This document shows, piece by piece, positions 45,275 through 53,946 of a stretch of DNA of 64,000 nt. The DNA is from Lachnospiraceae bacterium (GTDB lineage Bacteria; Bacillota; Clostridia; Lachnospirales; Lachnospiraceae): assembly GCA_910575255.1 (NCBI GenBank), contig CAJTEM010000015.1, positions 1 through 64,000 on the forward strand, written 5' to 3'. Under the pieces are notes generated by a model. The model was not told where the DNA came from, made no database searches, and saw nothing but the letters and a program-made list of their open reading frames with translations. Each line of letters begins with the position of its first letter. Within the stretch, counting starts at the first letter, position 1. The translations under genes and the position numbers were made by a program.

Positions 45275-46603
45275 ATGAGCAAACCAATTGTGGCGATTGT
45301 GGGGCGTCCGAATGTAGGGAAATCTACTCTGTTTAATGCACTGGCTGGGGAGACGATTTCTATTGTTAAGGATACGCCGGGAGTGACCAGGGATCGAATC
45401 TATGCAGACTGTACCTGGCTGAATATGAATTTTACACTGATCGATACTGGTGGTATCGAGCCGGACAGCAAGGATATCATTCTTTCCCAGATGCGGGAAC
45501 AGGCACAGATTGCCATTGATACAGCAGATGTGATTCTGTTTCTGGCGGATGTGAGACAGGGGCTGACGGATTCGGATTCCAAGGTTGCGGATATGCTGCG
45601 ACGTTCGGGCAAGCCGGTAGTCCTGGCTGTCAATAAGGTGGACAGTTTCCAGAAATACGGCAATGATGTCTATGAATTTTATAACCTGGGGATCGGAGAT
45701 CCGATTGCCGTGTCGGCTGCTTCCCGTCTGGGGATCGGGGATCTATTGGATGCTGTATCCTCCCATTTCCGTGCAGAACAACTGGAGGAGACAGAAGATG
45801 AGCGTCCCCGGATAGCGATTGTAGGAAAGCCGAATGTGGGGAAGTCTTCGATTATCAATAAGCTGATCGGAGCAAATCGGGTTATTGTATCCGATATTGC
45901 CGGAACCACCCGTGACGCGGTGGATACCGAGGTGGTTCATGATGGAACGGAATATGTGTTTATTGATACGGCCGGCCTGCGGAGAAAGAGCCGAATCAAG
46001 GAGGATCTGGAGCGATACAGCATCATCCGCACCGTATCGGCTGTGGAGCGGGCGGATGTAGTGGTTCTGGTGATTGACGCGGCGGAAGGAGTGACGGAGC
46101 AGGATGCCAAGATCGCCGGAATCGCCCATGACCGGGGGAAAGGGATTATCGTGGCGGTCAATAAGTGGGATGCCGTAGAAAAGACAGATAAAACCATTTA
46201 TGAGTATACCCAAAAAATCCGGAACACTTTGTCATTTATGCAGTATGCAGAGATGATTTTTGTCTCAGCAGTGACCGGACAGCGGCTGACGAAGCTGTTT
46301 GAGCTGATTGATGTTGTGCGGCAGAACCAGAATATGAGGATAGCCACCGGTGTCCTCAATGAGATTATGACAGAGGCAGTTGCCTTGCAGCAGCCGCCAT
46401 CCGACAAGGGGAAGCGACTGAAGCTGTTTTATATGACACAGGTGGCAGTAAAGCCTCCGACTTTTGTAATCTTTGTCAATGATAAGGAACTGATGCATTT
46501 TTCTTATGTCCGATATCTGGAGAATAAGATCCGGGATACCTTCGGATTCAAGGGGACGGCCCTGCGATTTCTGATTCGTGAGCGGTCCGGAAAGGAGCAG
46601 TAA
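45275..46603 (+). CDS. der: Ribosome biogenesis GTPase Der (EngA)
   Basis: 442 residues. Two tandem GTPase domains: GRPNVGKSTLFN at residues 9-20 and GKPNVGKSSIIN near 186, each with its own DTGG/DTAGL and NKVD/NKWD, and a C-terminal KH-like domain. Required for 50S assembly. GAAGGAGATCAGAATGGAGGAAACs precede the ATG. The next gene starts on the following base. Confidence 0.97.
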   Translation: MSKPIVAIVGRPNVGKSTLFNALAGETISIVKDTPGVTRDRIYADCTWLNMNFTLIDTGGIEPDSKDIILSQMREQAQIAIDTADVILFLADVRQGLTDSDSKVADMLRRSGKPVVLAVNKVDSFQKYGNDVYEFYNLGIGDPIAVSAASRLGIGDLLDAVSSHFRAEQLEETEDERPRIAIVGKPNVGKSSIINKLIGANRVIVSDIAGTTRDAVDTEVVHDGTEYVFIDTAGLRRKSRIKEDLERYSIIRTVSAVERADVVVLVIDAAEGVTEQDAKIAGIAHDRGKGIIVAVNKWDAVEKTDKTIYEYTQKIRNTLSFMQYAEMIFVSAVTGQRLTKLFELIDVVRQNQNMRIATGVLNEIMTEAVALQQPPSDKGKRLKLFYMTQVAVKPPTFVIFVNDKELMHFSYVRYLENKIRDTFGFKGTALRFLIRERSGKEQ

Positions 46604-47239
46604 ATGGAACGAGCAATTTGTCTTGCCATCGGGTATCTGTTTGGTCTGTTTCAGACGGGGTATCTTTATAGCAAAGCACATCATATGGATATTCGTAACT
46701 ATGGAAGCGGCAATTCTGGCAGCACCAATGTGCTGCGGGTGATGGGAGTGAAGGCGGGCTTTATCGTGTTTCTGGGTGATTCCTTTAAGACGATCTTTGC
46801 CTGTCTTCTGACCCGGTATCTGTTCCGGACACAGCCGGAAATGCTCTATGTATATCTTCTTTACACAGGGTTCGGCGTGATTCTTGGCCATAATTTTCCT
46901 TTTTATATGGGATTTAAGGGAGGAAAGGGAATTGCTGCGTCGGCCGGCCTTCTGGCGGCTATGGACTGGCGGGTGATGCTGATCTGTCTGATTGTATTTG
47001 TGGCTGTGGTGGCTGTGACCCGCTATGTATCTCTGGGGTCTATATTGGTGATGATACTTTTTTCAACCGGTATGATATATTTTGCCGGAAGGGGGGATTT
47101 CGGCATCCATGAGGCTGCTTTTCCGGAATTTTGTCTGATGGCAGTGGTGATTGCCTTGATGGGGATCTGGCGCCACAGGACGAATATCCGGCGTCTTCTT
47201 TCCGGAACTGAAAACAAGCTTGGGGCAAAGAAACAATAG
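46604..47239 (+). CDS. plsY: Glycerol-3-phosphate acyltransferase PlsY
   Basis: 211 residues. Integral membrane enzyme that transfers acyl from acyl phosphate to sn-glycerol 3-phosphate, the first step of phospholipid synthesis. About five hydrophobic segments and the motifs YGSGNSGSTNVLRVMG, GHNFPFYMGFKGGKGIA. Directly abuts der, and precedes gpsA whose product is its substrate, so the pair forms a pathway unit. Confidence 0.95.
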   Translation: MERAICLAIGYLFGLFQTGYLYSKAHHMDIRNYGSGNSGSTNVLRVMGVKAGFIVFLGDSFKTIFACLLTRYLFRTQPEMLYVYLLYTGFGVILGHNFPFYMGFKGGKGIAASAGLLAAMDWRVMLICLIVFVAVVAVTRYVSLGSILVMILFSTGMIYFAGRGDFGIHEAAFPEFCLMAVVIALMGIWRHRTNIRRLLSGTENKLGAKKQ

Positions 47240-47279
47240 ACATGAGAAAAAGAATGTCGTCAGGAAGGATGTGGCAATC

Positions 47280-48290
47280 ATGGCAAAGATCAGTATCATC
47301 GGAGCAGGAAGCTGGGGAGTCGCTCTGGCTTCCCTTTTATATCATCAGGGGCATGAGATTATTGTGTGGTCGGCAATTGGAATGGAGATCGAACAGCTGA
47401 ACCTGACCCGGCAGCTGCGGACGCTTCCGGACCTGAAGCTGCCGGCAGAGATGTGTTTTACGTCAGATCTGGAACAGGCGATGACAGACCGGGATTTGCT
47501 GGTTCTGGCAGTTCCTTCCATCTATGTACGTCAGACAGCGGCAAGGATGCGTCCTTTCTGCAAAAAGGGACAGATCCTCGTCAATGTGGCAAAAGGAATC
47601 GAAGATTCTACCCTGATGACCTTGTCTGCGGTGATCGAACAGGAGCTTCCCATGGCGGATGTGGCAGTGCTTTCCGGACCCAGCCATGCGGAAGAGGTGA
47701 GCCGTGGCCTGCCGACGACTTGTGTGGCTGGAGCCAGAAGCCGGCTGACGGCAGAATATCTTCAGGAGATCTTTATGAGCCCGGTATTCCGTGTCTATAC
47801 CAGCCCAGATGTGCTGGGAATCGAGATTGGCGGTTCTTTGAAGAATGTGATTGCCCTGGCGGCAGGGATTGCTGACGGACTGGGATATGGCGATAATACA
47901 AAAGCAGCTCTGATCACACGGGGAATCTACGAGATTACCCGTCTGGGAGTTGCCATGGGCGGCAGAGAATCCACATTCGGCGGCCTTTCCGGAATCGGAG
48001 ATCTGATCGTAACATGTGCGAGTATACACAGCCGCAACCGGAGGGCAGGCATTCTGATTGGAAAGGGATATTCCATGAAGGAAGCGACGGAAGAGGTACA
48101 GATGGTAGTGGAGGGAGTCTACTCCGCACGTGCCGGACTGGCATTGGCCGGGAAATATCAGGTCCCGGTGCCGATTATCGCAGAGGTCAATCAGGTTTTG
48201 TTTGAAGGCAAATCCGCACAAAGAGCAGTGAACGATCTGATGCTGCGGGACAAGACCAGGGAAAGTTCAGACTATGTCTGGGAAAAATAG
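47280..48290 (+). CDS. gpsA: Glycerol-3-phosphate dehydrogenase [NAD(P)+]
   Basis: 336 residues. Reduces dihydroxyacetone phosphate to glycerol 3-phosphate for PlsY. NAD-binding GAGSWGVALASLL at the N-terminus, GPSHAEEVSRGLPTT, the catalytic-lysine region GGSLKNVIALAAGI, and NTKAALITRG. Start at 47280 matches the family N-terminus and is preceded by AGGAAGGATG; the frame upstream to 47220 overlaps plsY. Confidence 0.95.
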   Translation: MAKISIIGAGSWGVALASLLYHQGHEIIVWSAIGMEIEQLNLTRQLRTLPDLKLPAEMCFTSDLEQAMTDRDLLVLAVPSIYVRQTAARMRPFCKKGQILVNVAKGIEDSTLMTLSAVIEQELPMADVAVLSGPSHAEEVSRGLPTTCVAGARSRLTAEYLQEIFMSPVFRVYTSPDVLGIEIGGSLKNVIALAAGIADGLGYGDNTKAALITRGIYEITRLGVAMGGRESTFGGLSGIGDLIVTCASIHSRNRRAGILIGKGYSMKEATEEVQMVVEGVYSARAGLALAGKYQVPVPIIAEVNQVLFEGKSAQRAVNDLMLRDKTRESSDYVWEK

Positions 48291-48358
48291 CATATCTCAC
48301 CTCACCCTGTGAAAAACAACTATAATCTGAGGTTATGGTTACTATGCATAAAAAGTTC

Positions 48359-48387
48359 TTGACAAGGTTTTTTTATCCGCTTATAAT
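48359..48387 (+). promoter_or_regulatory. Promoter of the branched-chain amino-acid-type transporter
   Basis: TTGACA (48359-48364), 17-bp spacer, TATAAT (48382-48387), both consensus. A 9-bp inverted repeat, CCGCTTATA (48377-48385) with TATAAGCGG (48438-48446), overlaps the -10 box and the leader. Confidence 0.85.
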
Positions 48388-48470
48388 GATTTCCAGCTTA
48401 TTGGCGCGATTTTTGTGTACCAGGAAAGCGTCACTTTTATAAGCGGAATAACAAAGAGGAGGATACTATT

Positions 48471-49700
48471 ATGAGAAAGTTTGTCGGTTTAGGACTGGCG
48501 GCAGTGCTTGCGGCGTCTCTGACTGCCTGCGGTGGCGGGAACGCTGCAACATCCACAACAGCGGCGCCGGCTGCAGGGAATGACACAACTACCGAAGCTG
48601 CTGCAGAGAACGGCAACGAAGAGACCACTGCTTCTGCAGAGGGCGGTGCTTTTAAGATTGGCGTGATCGGCCCCCTGACGGGTCCGGCGGCCGCCTATGG
48701 AATTGCGGTACAGAATGGTGTGGATCTGGCTGTGAAGGAGATCAATGAGGCAGGCGGCGTGAACGGCGCCATGTTGGAGATGAATTCTCAGGATGATGAG
48801 CACGATCCCGAGAAGTCTGTCAATGCTTACAATACTTTGAAGGACTGGAATATGCAGATGCTGGTAGGTGCGGTTACCTCCAAGCCTTGTATTGCTGTTG
48901 CAGCAGAGTCTTCCAATGATAATCTGTTCCAGATTACCCCTTCTGGTTCAGCAGTAGAGTGTGCGGCTCCTGAGAATGTGTTCCGTGTATGTTTCGCAGA
49001 TCCGGCTCAGGGAACTGCTTCTGCAAAGTATATCGGTGAGAATAAGCTCGCAACGAAGATTGCGATTATCTATGACAGCTCTACAGAGTACTCTTCTGGC
49101 ATCCGTGAGGCATTTGTGGCTGAGGCTGCCAATGAGGGACTGGAGATTGTGGCGGATGAAGCATTCACTGCTGATACCAATACAGACTTCTCTGTACAGT
49201 TGGATAAGGCAAAGAATGCTGGTGCAGAGTTAGTATTCCTGCCAATCTATTATCAGGAGGCTTCTGTAATTTTAAAGCAGGCCAGCGATAAAGAATTTGC
49301 TCCGGTATTCTTCGGTGTTGACGGTATGGATGGTATCCTGAGTGTAAAGAATTTTGATACCTCTCTCGCTGAGGGTGTTATGCTTTTGACTCCGTTCTCT
49401 GCTACCGAGGAAGGAAGCAAGGCGTTTACAGACGCTTACGTGTCTGCCTACGGTATTGAGCCGAACCAGTTTGCAGCAGATGCCTATGATGCCGTCTATG
49501 CAATCAAGGCGGCAGCAGTACAGGCTGGTATCAGCCCGGATATGGATGCTTCTTCCATCTGTGATGCCATGAAAGCAGCTATGACAGAGATCTCCATTGA
49601 TGGTCTGACCGGCGACGGAATGACCTGGGATGCAGCAGGCGAGACCGGTAAGGCTCCGAAGGCTGTAAAGATTGTGAACGGCGTATATGAGATGCAGTAA
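48471..49700 (+). CDS. ABC transporter substrate-binding lipoprotein, branched-chain amino acid type
   Basis: 409 residues. Signal peptide MRKFVGLGLAAVLAASLTACGGG with lipobox LTAC, then an Ala/Thr/Glu-rich linker, then a periplasmic-binding fold type I (FKIGVIGPLTGPAAAYGIAV, GAVTSKPCIAVAAES). Lipid-anchored receptor of the importer encoded by the next four genes. Ligand likely Leu, Ile, Val or a related compound; not proven. Codon use is biased, fitting high expression. Followed by a terminator that should leave less permease than receptor. Confidence 0.92.
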   Translation: MRKFVGLGLAAVLAASLTACGGGNAATSTTAAPAAGNDTTTEAAAENGNEETTASAEGGAFKIGVIGPLTGPAAAYGIAVQNGVDLAVKEINEAGGVNGAMLEMNSQDDEHDPEKSVNAYNTLKDWNMQMLVGAVTSKPCIAVAAESSNDNLFQITPSGSAVECAAPENVFRVCFADPAQGTASAKYIGENKLATKIAIIYDSSTEYSSGIREAFVAEAANEGLEIVADEAFTADTNTDFSVQLDKAKNAGAELVFLPIYYQEASVILKQASDKEFAPVFFGVDGMDGILSVKNFDTSLAEGVMLLTPFSATEEGSKAFTDAYVSAYGIEPNQFAADAYDAVYAIKAAAVQAGISPDMDASSICDAMKAAMTEISIDGLTGDGMTWDAAGETGKAPKAVKIVNGVYEMQ

Positions 49701-49717
49701 AGATTCGGGATTTGACA

Positions 49718-49748
49718 AAGGGGCCGTCTTAAGACGGCTCCTTGTTTC
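49718..49748 (+). terminator. Terminator after the substrate-binding protein gene
   Basis: AAGGGGCCGTCTT (49718-49730) pairs with AAGACGGCTCCTT (49731-49743), 13 bp with one G-T, followed by GTTTC. Read-through would feed the permease genes. Confidence 0.65.
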
Positions 49749-49783
49749 ATAGGAACGTTTGGCACTCCACGCGAAGGAAATGG

Positions 49784-49812
49784 TTGCACATCACTTCTTC
49801 CTATGATATAAT
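49784..49812 (+). promoter_or_regulatory. Second promoter, upstream of the permease genes
   Basis: TTGCAC (49784-49789), 17-bp spacer, TATAAT (49807-49812), giving a leader of about 130 nt before livH. ATAGGAA (49750-49756) and TTCCTAT (49798-49804) are inverted around it. Confidence 0.65.
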
Positions 49813-49946
49813 TCGGCTTATATCCGCGGCATTTTATTTGCCAAATGATTGGGATTTGCAGCGAAGTCATGGAAAAAAATCGGCAGATCAATTGGTTTGC
49901 GGTTGGTAATATGCGTTAAGAGAAAAGACGAAAAGGGGTAGGTTTC

Positions 49947-50828
49947 ATGAGTTTTCTGTCATATTTGATTAATGGAATCAGCCTGGGCAGTATTTATGCG
50001 ATTATCGCTTTGGGATACACGATGGTGTACGGAATTGCGCGGATGCTGAATTTTGCCCATGGAGACATCATTATGGTAGGCGGATTTGCTATCTTTACCA
50101 TCGTCAGCACGATGGGACTTCCGCCGTTTCTGGGGATTCTGGTGGCTGTCGCAGTATGTACGGTACTGGGTGTGACTATTGAAAGGGTCGCCTATCGTCC
50201 GTTGCGGGGAGCTTCCTCGCTGGCTGTGCTGATCACGGCTATCGGCGTCAGCTATCTGCTTCAGAATATGGCATTGCTGATTTTCGGGTCCAATGCCCGC
50301 CAGTTTACTTCTGTAGTGACTCTGCCGAATCTGAAGCTGGCCGACGGAGCGCTTACGATTTCCAGTGTCACGATTGTGACAATCATTTCCTGTATTGTCA
50401 TCATGGCTGCGCTGACCTCCTTTATCAATAAGACGAAGATCGGACAGGCGATGCTTGCCGTGTCGGAGGATAATGGAGCCGCCACCCTGATGGGGATCGA
50501 TGTGAACCGGACCATTGCGATCACCTTTGCCATCGGTTCGGCCCTGGCTGCGATTGCGGGGGCGCTTCTTTGCTCAACCTATCCGTCCCTGACCCCGTAT
50601 ACCGGTTCCATGCCCGGCATTAAGGCCTTTGTGGCAGCGGTGTTTGGCGGAATCGGCTCGATTCCCGGCGCATTGATCGGCGGGATTCTGCTGGGAGTGA
50701 TTGAGAATTTGTCCAAGGCTTATATTTCCTCCCAGCTTTCAGATGCCATTGTTTTTTCGGTGCTGATTATCGTGCTTCTGGTACGTCCCACCGGTATTCT
50801 GGGCCGGAAGATCAATGAGAAAGTGTAG
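49947..50828 (+). CDS. livH: Branched-chain amino acid ABC permease, LivH type
   Basis: 293 residues with about eight hydrophobic segments. Opening segment LINGISLGSIYAIIALGYTMVYGI and the loop GASSLAVLITAIGVSYLLQN are typical of LivH. Membrane component of the importer. The next gene follows with a short gap. Confidence 0.92.
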   Translation: MSFLSYLINGISLGSIYAIIALGYTMVYGIARMLNFAHGDIIMVGGFAIFTIVSTMGLPPFLGILVAVAVCTVLGVTIERVAYRPLRGASSLAVLITAIGVSYLLQNMALLIFGSNARQFTSVVTLPNLKLADGALTISSVTIVTIISCIVIMAALTSFINKTKIGQAMLAVSEDNGAATLMGIDVNRTIAITFAIGSALAAIAGALLCSTYPSLTPYTGSMPGIKAFVAAVFGGIGSIPGALIGGILLGVIENLSKAYISSQLSDAIVFSVLIIVLLVRPTGILGRKINEKV

Positions 50829-50837
50829 GTGGATGCG

Positions 50838-51905
50838 ATGAACAAGAATAAAGTACGAATGCAAAACGGCATCACATACGCGATTGTGGTTGGCTGCTGG
50901 ATTCTGGTGCAGATCATGGATAAGACCGGGCATATGACCAGCCTTCTGCGGGGAATTCTGGTTCCTCTGTGTATGTATTCCATTCTGGCTATTTCGCTGA
51001 ATCTTACAGTGGGGATTCTGGGTGAGCTGAGTCTGGGCCATGCCGGTTTTATGTGCGTGGGCGCTTTTTCCGGTGCATTCCTCACCAAATGCCTGGAGAA
51101 CCTGCTTCCGAATCTGCAGCTGCGGTTTTTTCTTGCGATTTTGATTGGTGCCGCCGTTGCAGGAATCTGCGGGATCCTGATCGGCATTCCGGTGCTGCGT
51201 CTGAAAGGAGATTATCTTGCCATTGTCACATTGGCTTTTGGGGAGATCATCAAGAATCTGATTAATGTTATGTATATCGGGCTGGATAAGAGCGGCTTTC
51301 ATTTTTCCATCAAGGATACCATGTCCCTGGGGATGGACGAGACCGGGGTGGTTATTATAAAGGGAGCACAGGGAATCACGGGTACACCGAAAGCTTCCAC
51401 CTTTTTGATTGCAGTGGTTTTGCTTCTGATTACGCTTTTTATTGTGCTGAATCTGATTCACTCCCGCACCGGACGTGCCATCATGTCTATCCGTGACAAC
51501 CGGATTGCGGCAGAATCAATCGGGATCAATATTACCAAATATAAGCTGATGGCATTTTCCATCTCTGCGGCGCTGGCCGGAGTGGCCGGAGTTTTGTATG
51601 CTCATAATCTGTCCACACTGGCGGCAACACCCAAGAATTTTGGCTATAACATGTCCATCATGATCCTGGTATTTGTTGTCCTGGGAGGCCTTGGCAATAT
51701 CCGCGGCTCGATGATTGCGGCGGTTGTTCTGACCCTGCTTCCGGAGCTGCTGCGCGGACTGAATGATTACCGGATGCTGATCTACGCGGTCGTTCTTATT
51801 GTAATGATGCTGTTCAACTCCAGTCCCAGGGCAATTGAGCTGCGTTCCGTATTGTTAGAGCGTTTCCGCAGGAAAAAAGAACCTGCTGCAAAGGAGGCTG
51901 CATAA
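50838..51905 (+). CDS. livM: Branched-chain amino acid ABC permease, LivM type
   Basis: 355 residues with about ten hydrophobic segments; LNLTVGILGELSLGHAGFMCVGAF and the RLKGDYLAIVTLAFGEII segment are typical of LivM. ATG at 50838 is preferred because AGGTGG lies 5 bases upstream; a GTG at 50829, immediately after livH, is possible. Ends one base before livG. Confidence 0.92.
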   Translation: MNKNKVRMQNGITYAIVVGCWILVQIMDKTGHMTSLLRGILVPLCMYSILAISLNLTVGILGELSLGHAGFMCVGAFSGAFLTKCLENLLPNLQLRFFLAILIGAAVAGICGILIGIPVLRLKGDYLAIVTLAFGEIIKNLINVMYIGLDKSGFHFSIKDTMSLGMDETGVVIIKGAQGITGTPKASTFLIAVVLLLITLFIVLNLIHSRTGRAIMSIRDNRIAAESIGINITKYKLMAFSISAALAGVAGVLYAHNLSTLAATPKNFGYNMSIMILVFVVLGGLGNIRGSMIAAVVLTLLPELLRGLNDYRMLIYAVVLIVMMLFNSSPRAIELRSVLLERFRRKKEPAAKEAA

Positions 51906-51906
51906 T

Positions 51907-52665
51907 ATGGCAATGTTGGAAGTGAAAAATCTGGGCATTTCCTTTGGCGGTCTGAAGGCAGTAGACGATTTTAGCGTGGCCATTGAAAAAGGGCAGCTGT
52001 ATGGACTGATCGGGCCGAACGGAGCTGGCAAAACGACGATATTCAACCTCCTGACCGGCGTATACCGTCCGGATACCGGGACGATCCTGTTAAACGGCCA
52101 GAATATTACCGGGAAAAAGACGATTGAGATCAATCAGTGCGGAATTGCCAGGACCTTTCAGAATATCCGTCTGTTTAAAGATCTGAGTGTTCTGGATAAT
52201 GTCAAAGCCGGATTGCATAACCATTACCGATATTCTACAGTAGAAGGAATTCTTCGTCTGCCGCGATATTATAAGGTGGAAAAGCAGATGGACGAACGAG
52301 CCATGGAGCTTTTGAAAGTGTTTGATCTGGATGGAGAGTGGGATTATAAGGCATCCAACCTCCCCTACGGGAAACAGAGGAAGTTAGAGATTGCCCGCGC
52401 CTTGGCCACAGAGCCAAAGCTGTTGCTTTTAGACGAACCGGCTGCCGGCATGAATCCCAATGAGACAGCTGAACTGATGGAGACGATTCGCTTTGTCCGG
52501 GATAATTTTGACATGACCATTCTCTTGATTGAGCATGATATGAAGCTGGTTTCCGGTATTTGTGAGCGGCTGACGGTGCTGAATTTCGGCCAGGTCCTGA
52601 CTCAGGGCGAGACTTCCGAGGTGCTCAATGACAAACGCGTAATCACGGCTTATCTTGGAGAGTAG
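51907..52665 (+). CDS. livG: Branched-chain amino acid ABC ATPase, LivG type
   Basis: 252 residues. Walker A GPNGAGKTT near 36-44, signature region LPYGKQRKLEIARAL, Walker B LLLLDEPAAGMNP. The stretch RTFQNIRLFKDLSVLDNV is characteristic of LivG. Cytoplasmic motor subunit. Confidence 0.95.
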   Translation: MAMLEVKNLGISFGGLKAVDDFSVAIEKGQLYGLIGPNGAGKTTIFNLLTGVYRPDTGTILLNGQNITGKKTIEINQCGIARTFQNIRLFKDLSVLDNVKAGLHNHYRYSTVEGILRLPRYYKVEKQMDERAMELLKVFDLDGEWDYKASNLPYGKQRKLEIARALATEPKLLLLDEPAAGMNPNETAELMETIRFVRDNFDMTILLIEHDMKLVSGICERLTVLNFGQVLTQGETSEVLNDKRVITAYLGE

Positions 52666-52679
52666 GAGGAGAGACGACT

Positions 52680-53390
52680 ATGGCGATACTGGAAGTAACG
52701 GATCTGGAAGTGTTTTATGGTGTGATCCAGGCCATCAAGGGAATCTCCTTTGAAGTGAATCCGGGAGAGATCATTGCGCTGATCGGAGCCAATGGAGCCG
52801 GGAAAACCACCACATTGCAGACGATCACCGGACTGATCCCTTCAAAAGCCGGACATATTGTCTACGACGGGAAGGATATTACAAAAATGCCCGGACATAA
52901 GCTGGTATCGATGGGAATGGCCCATGTACCAGAGGGAAGGCGTGTTTTTGCTCAGCTGACTGTGCTCCAGAATCTGAAACTGGGTGCTTATACCCGAAAG
53001 GATAAAGGAGAGCTTGAGGAGACTTTGCAGATAATTTATCAGCGTTTTCCGCGTCTGGAGGAGAGAAAGAATCAGCTGGCGGGAACTCTCTCCGGCGGTG
53101 AGCAGCAGATGCTGGCTATGGGACGGGCTTTGATGTCTCATCCAAAGCTGATTGTGATGGATGAACCCTCCATGGGGCTCTCTCCCATCTATGTGAATGA
53201 GATCTTTGATATCATTCAAAAGATCAATGCAGATGGCACTACGGTGCTTCTGGTAGAACAGAACGCAAAGAAGGCGTTGGCTGTCGCTGACCGGGCTTAT
53301 GTACTGGAGACGGGAAAGATTGTACTGAGCGGAGACGCCTCAGAACTGATGAACGATGATTCCGTGAAAAAGGCATATCTGAGCGAGTAA
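52680..53390 (+). CDS. livF: Branched-chain amino acid ABC ATPase, LivF type
   Basis: 236 residues. Walker A GANGAGKTT near 39-47, signature LSGGEQQMLAMGRAL, Walker B LIVMDEPSMGLSP. MAHVPEGRRVFAQLTVLQNL is typical of LivF. Last gene of the transport operon, followed by palindromic element G. Confidence 0.95.
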   Translation: MAILEVTDLEVFYGVIQAIKGISFEVNPGEIIALIGANGAGKTTTLQTITGLIPSKAGHIVYDGKDITKMPGHKLVSMGMAHVPEGRRVFAQLTVLQNLKLGAYTRKDKGELEETLQIIYQRFPRLEERKNQLAGTLSGGEQQMLAMGRALMSHPKLIVMDEPSMGLSPIYVNEIFDIIQKINADGTTVLLVEQNAKKALAVADRAYVLETGKIVLSGDASELMNDDSVKKAYLSE

Positions 53391-53411
53391 TACCGGGAGC
53401 TTTTTACAGGG

Positions 53412-53660
53412 TTCCGAAAGATGCGCTCCGGAAAAAGGATTCCCCGGCTTGCGAGTTTCGGATGCAGAAACTCTAAGCTTGCAGAAATCTGCTAAAAGCA
53501 GGCTCAAAAATACAGAACTCGCTTCGCTCAGACAGCTGTATTTTTGAGTCTGACGCAGATTCCTGCGAGCTAAGAGTTTCTATGCATCCTGCAAACGCAA
53601 TCCGGGGAATCCTTTTTCCAGAGCTGGTATTTGCCGGTCCAGAAGGAAGTACTCCATGAA
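53412..53660 (+). repeat. Palindromic element copy G (diverged subfamily)
   Basis: Arms 53426-53453 and 53596-53623 pair at 26 of 28 positions. A second stem (53461-53492 with 53556-53588) pairs at most positions, and a third (GCTCAAAAATACAG with CTGTATTTTTGAGTC) closes on the cap AACTCGCTTCGCTCAGACAG (about 53517-53536). The stem sequences are unlike all other copies; only the cap and boundary are shared. Confidence 0.85.
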
Positions 53661-53699
53661 AAGCAATAGTAATCATTACTTACAATGTTATTTCATTCA

Positions 53700-53815
53700 T
53701 AACTAAGAATATTCAGCCTTGGAACAAGGGGAGGACCCTTTCCGACGGCTGCTCTCCCCGTTTCCCTGGCGTACCTTTTGGAACAGCTTAACTACTGACA
53801 TTGGGGGTGAACAGT
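53700..53815 (-). repeat. Palindromic element copy H (collapsed)
   Basis: ATTCAGCCTTGGAACAAGG at 53708 onward is the left boundary and first bases of an arm, joined directly to a right arm (GACGGCTGCTCTCCCCGTTT, as in copy A), the boundary GGCGTACCTTTTGGAAC and the end ACTGACATT (53792-53800). The inner part and most of one arm are deleted. Confidence 0.7.
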
Positions 53816-53847
53816 AATCAATGGGCCTATAGTTCTCGCATATTCAA

Positions 53848-53878
53848 GGGAAAAGTCCTAGACTTTTCCCTTATTATT
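53848..53878 (+). terminator. Hairpin upstream of the phosphofructokinase gene
   Basis: GGGAAAAGTC (53848-53857) and GACTTTTCCC (53861-53870) form a perfect 10-bp stem, followed by TTATTATT. Either a terminator for upstream read-through or a leader element of pfp. No confident promoter was seen. Confidence 0.5.
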
Positions 53879-53946
53879 GTGGTAAAATAAAACCATAGCA
53901 AAGGTAATTAACAAATAAATTTTATCATTCAGAGGAGGTTTTTGCG

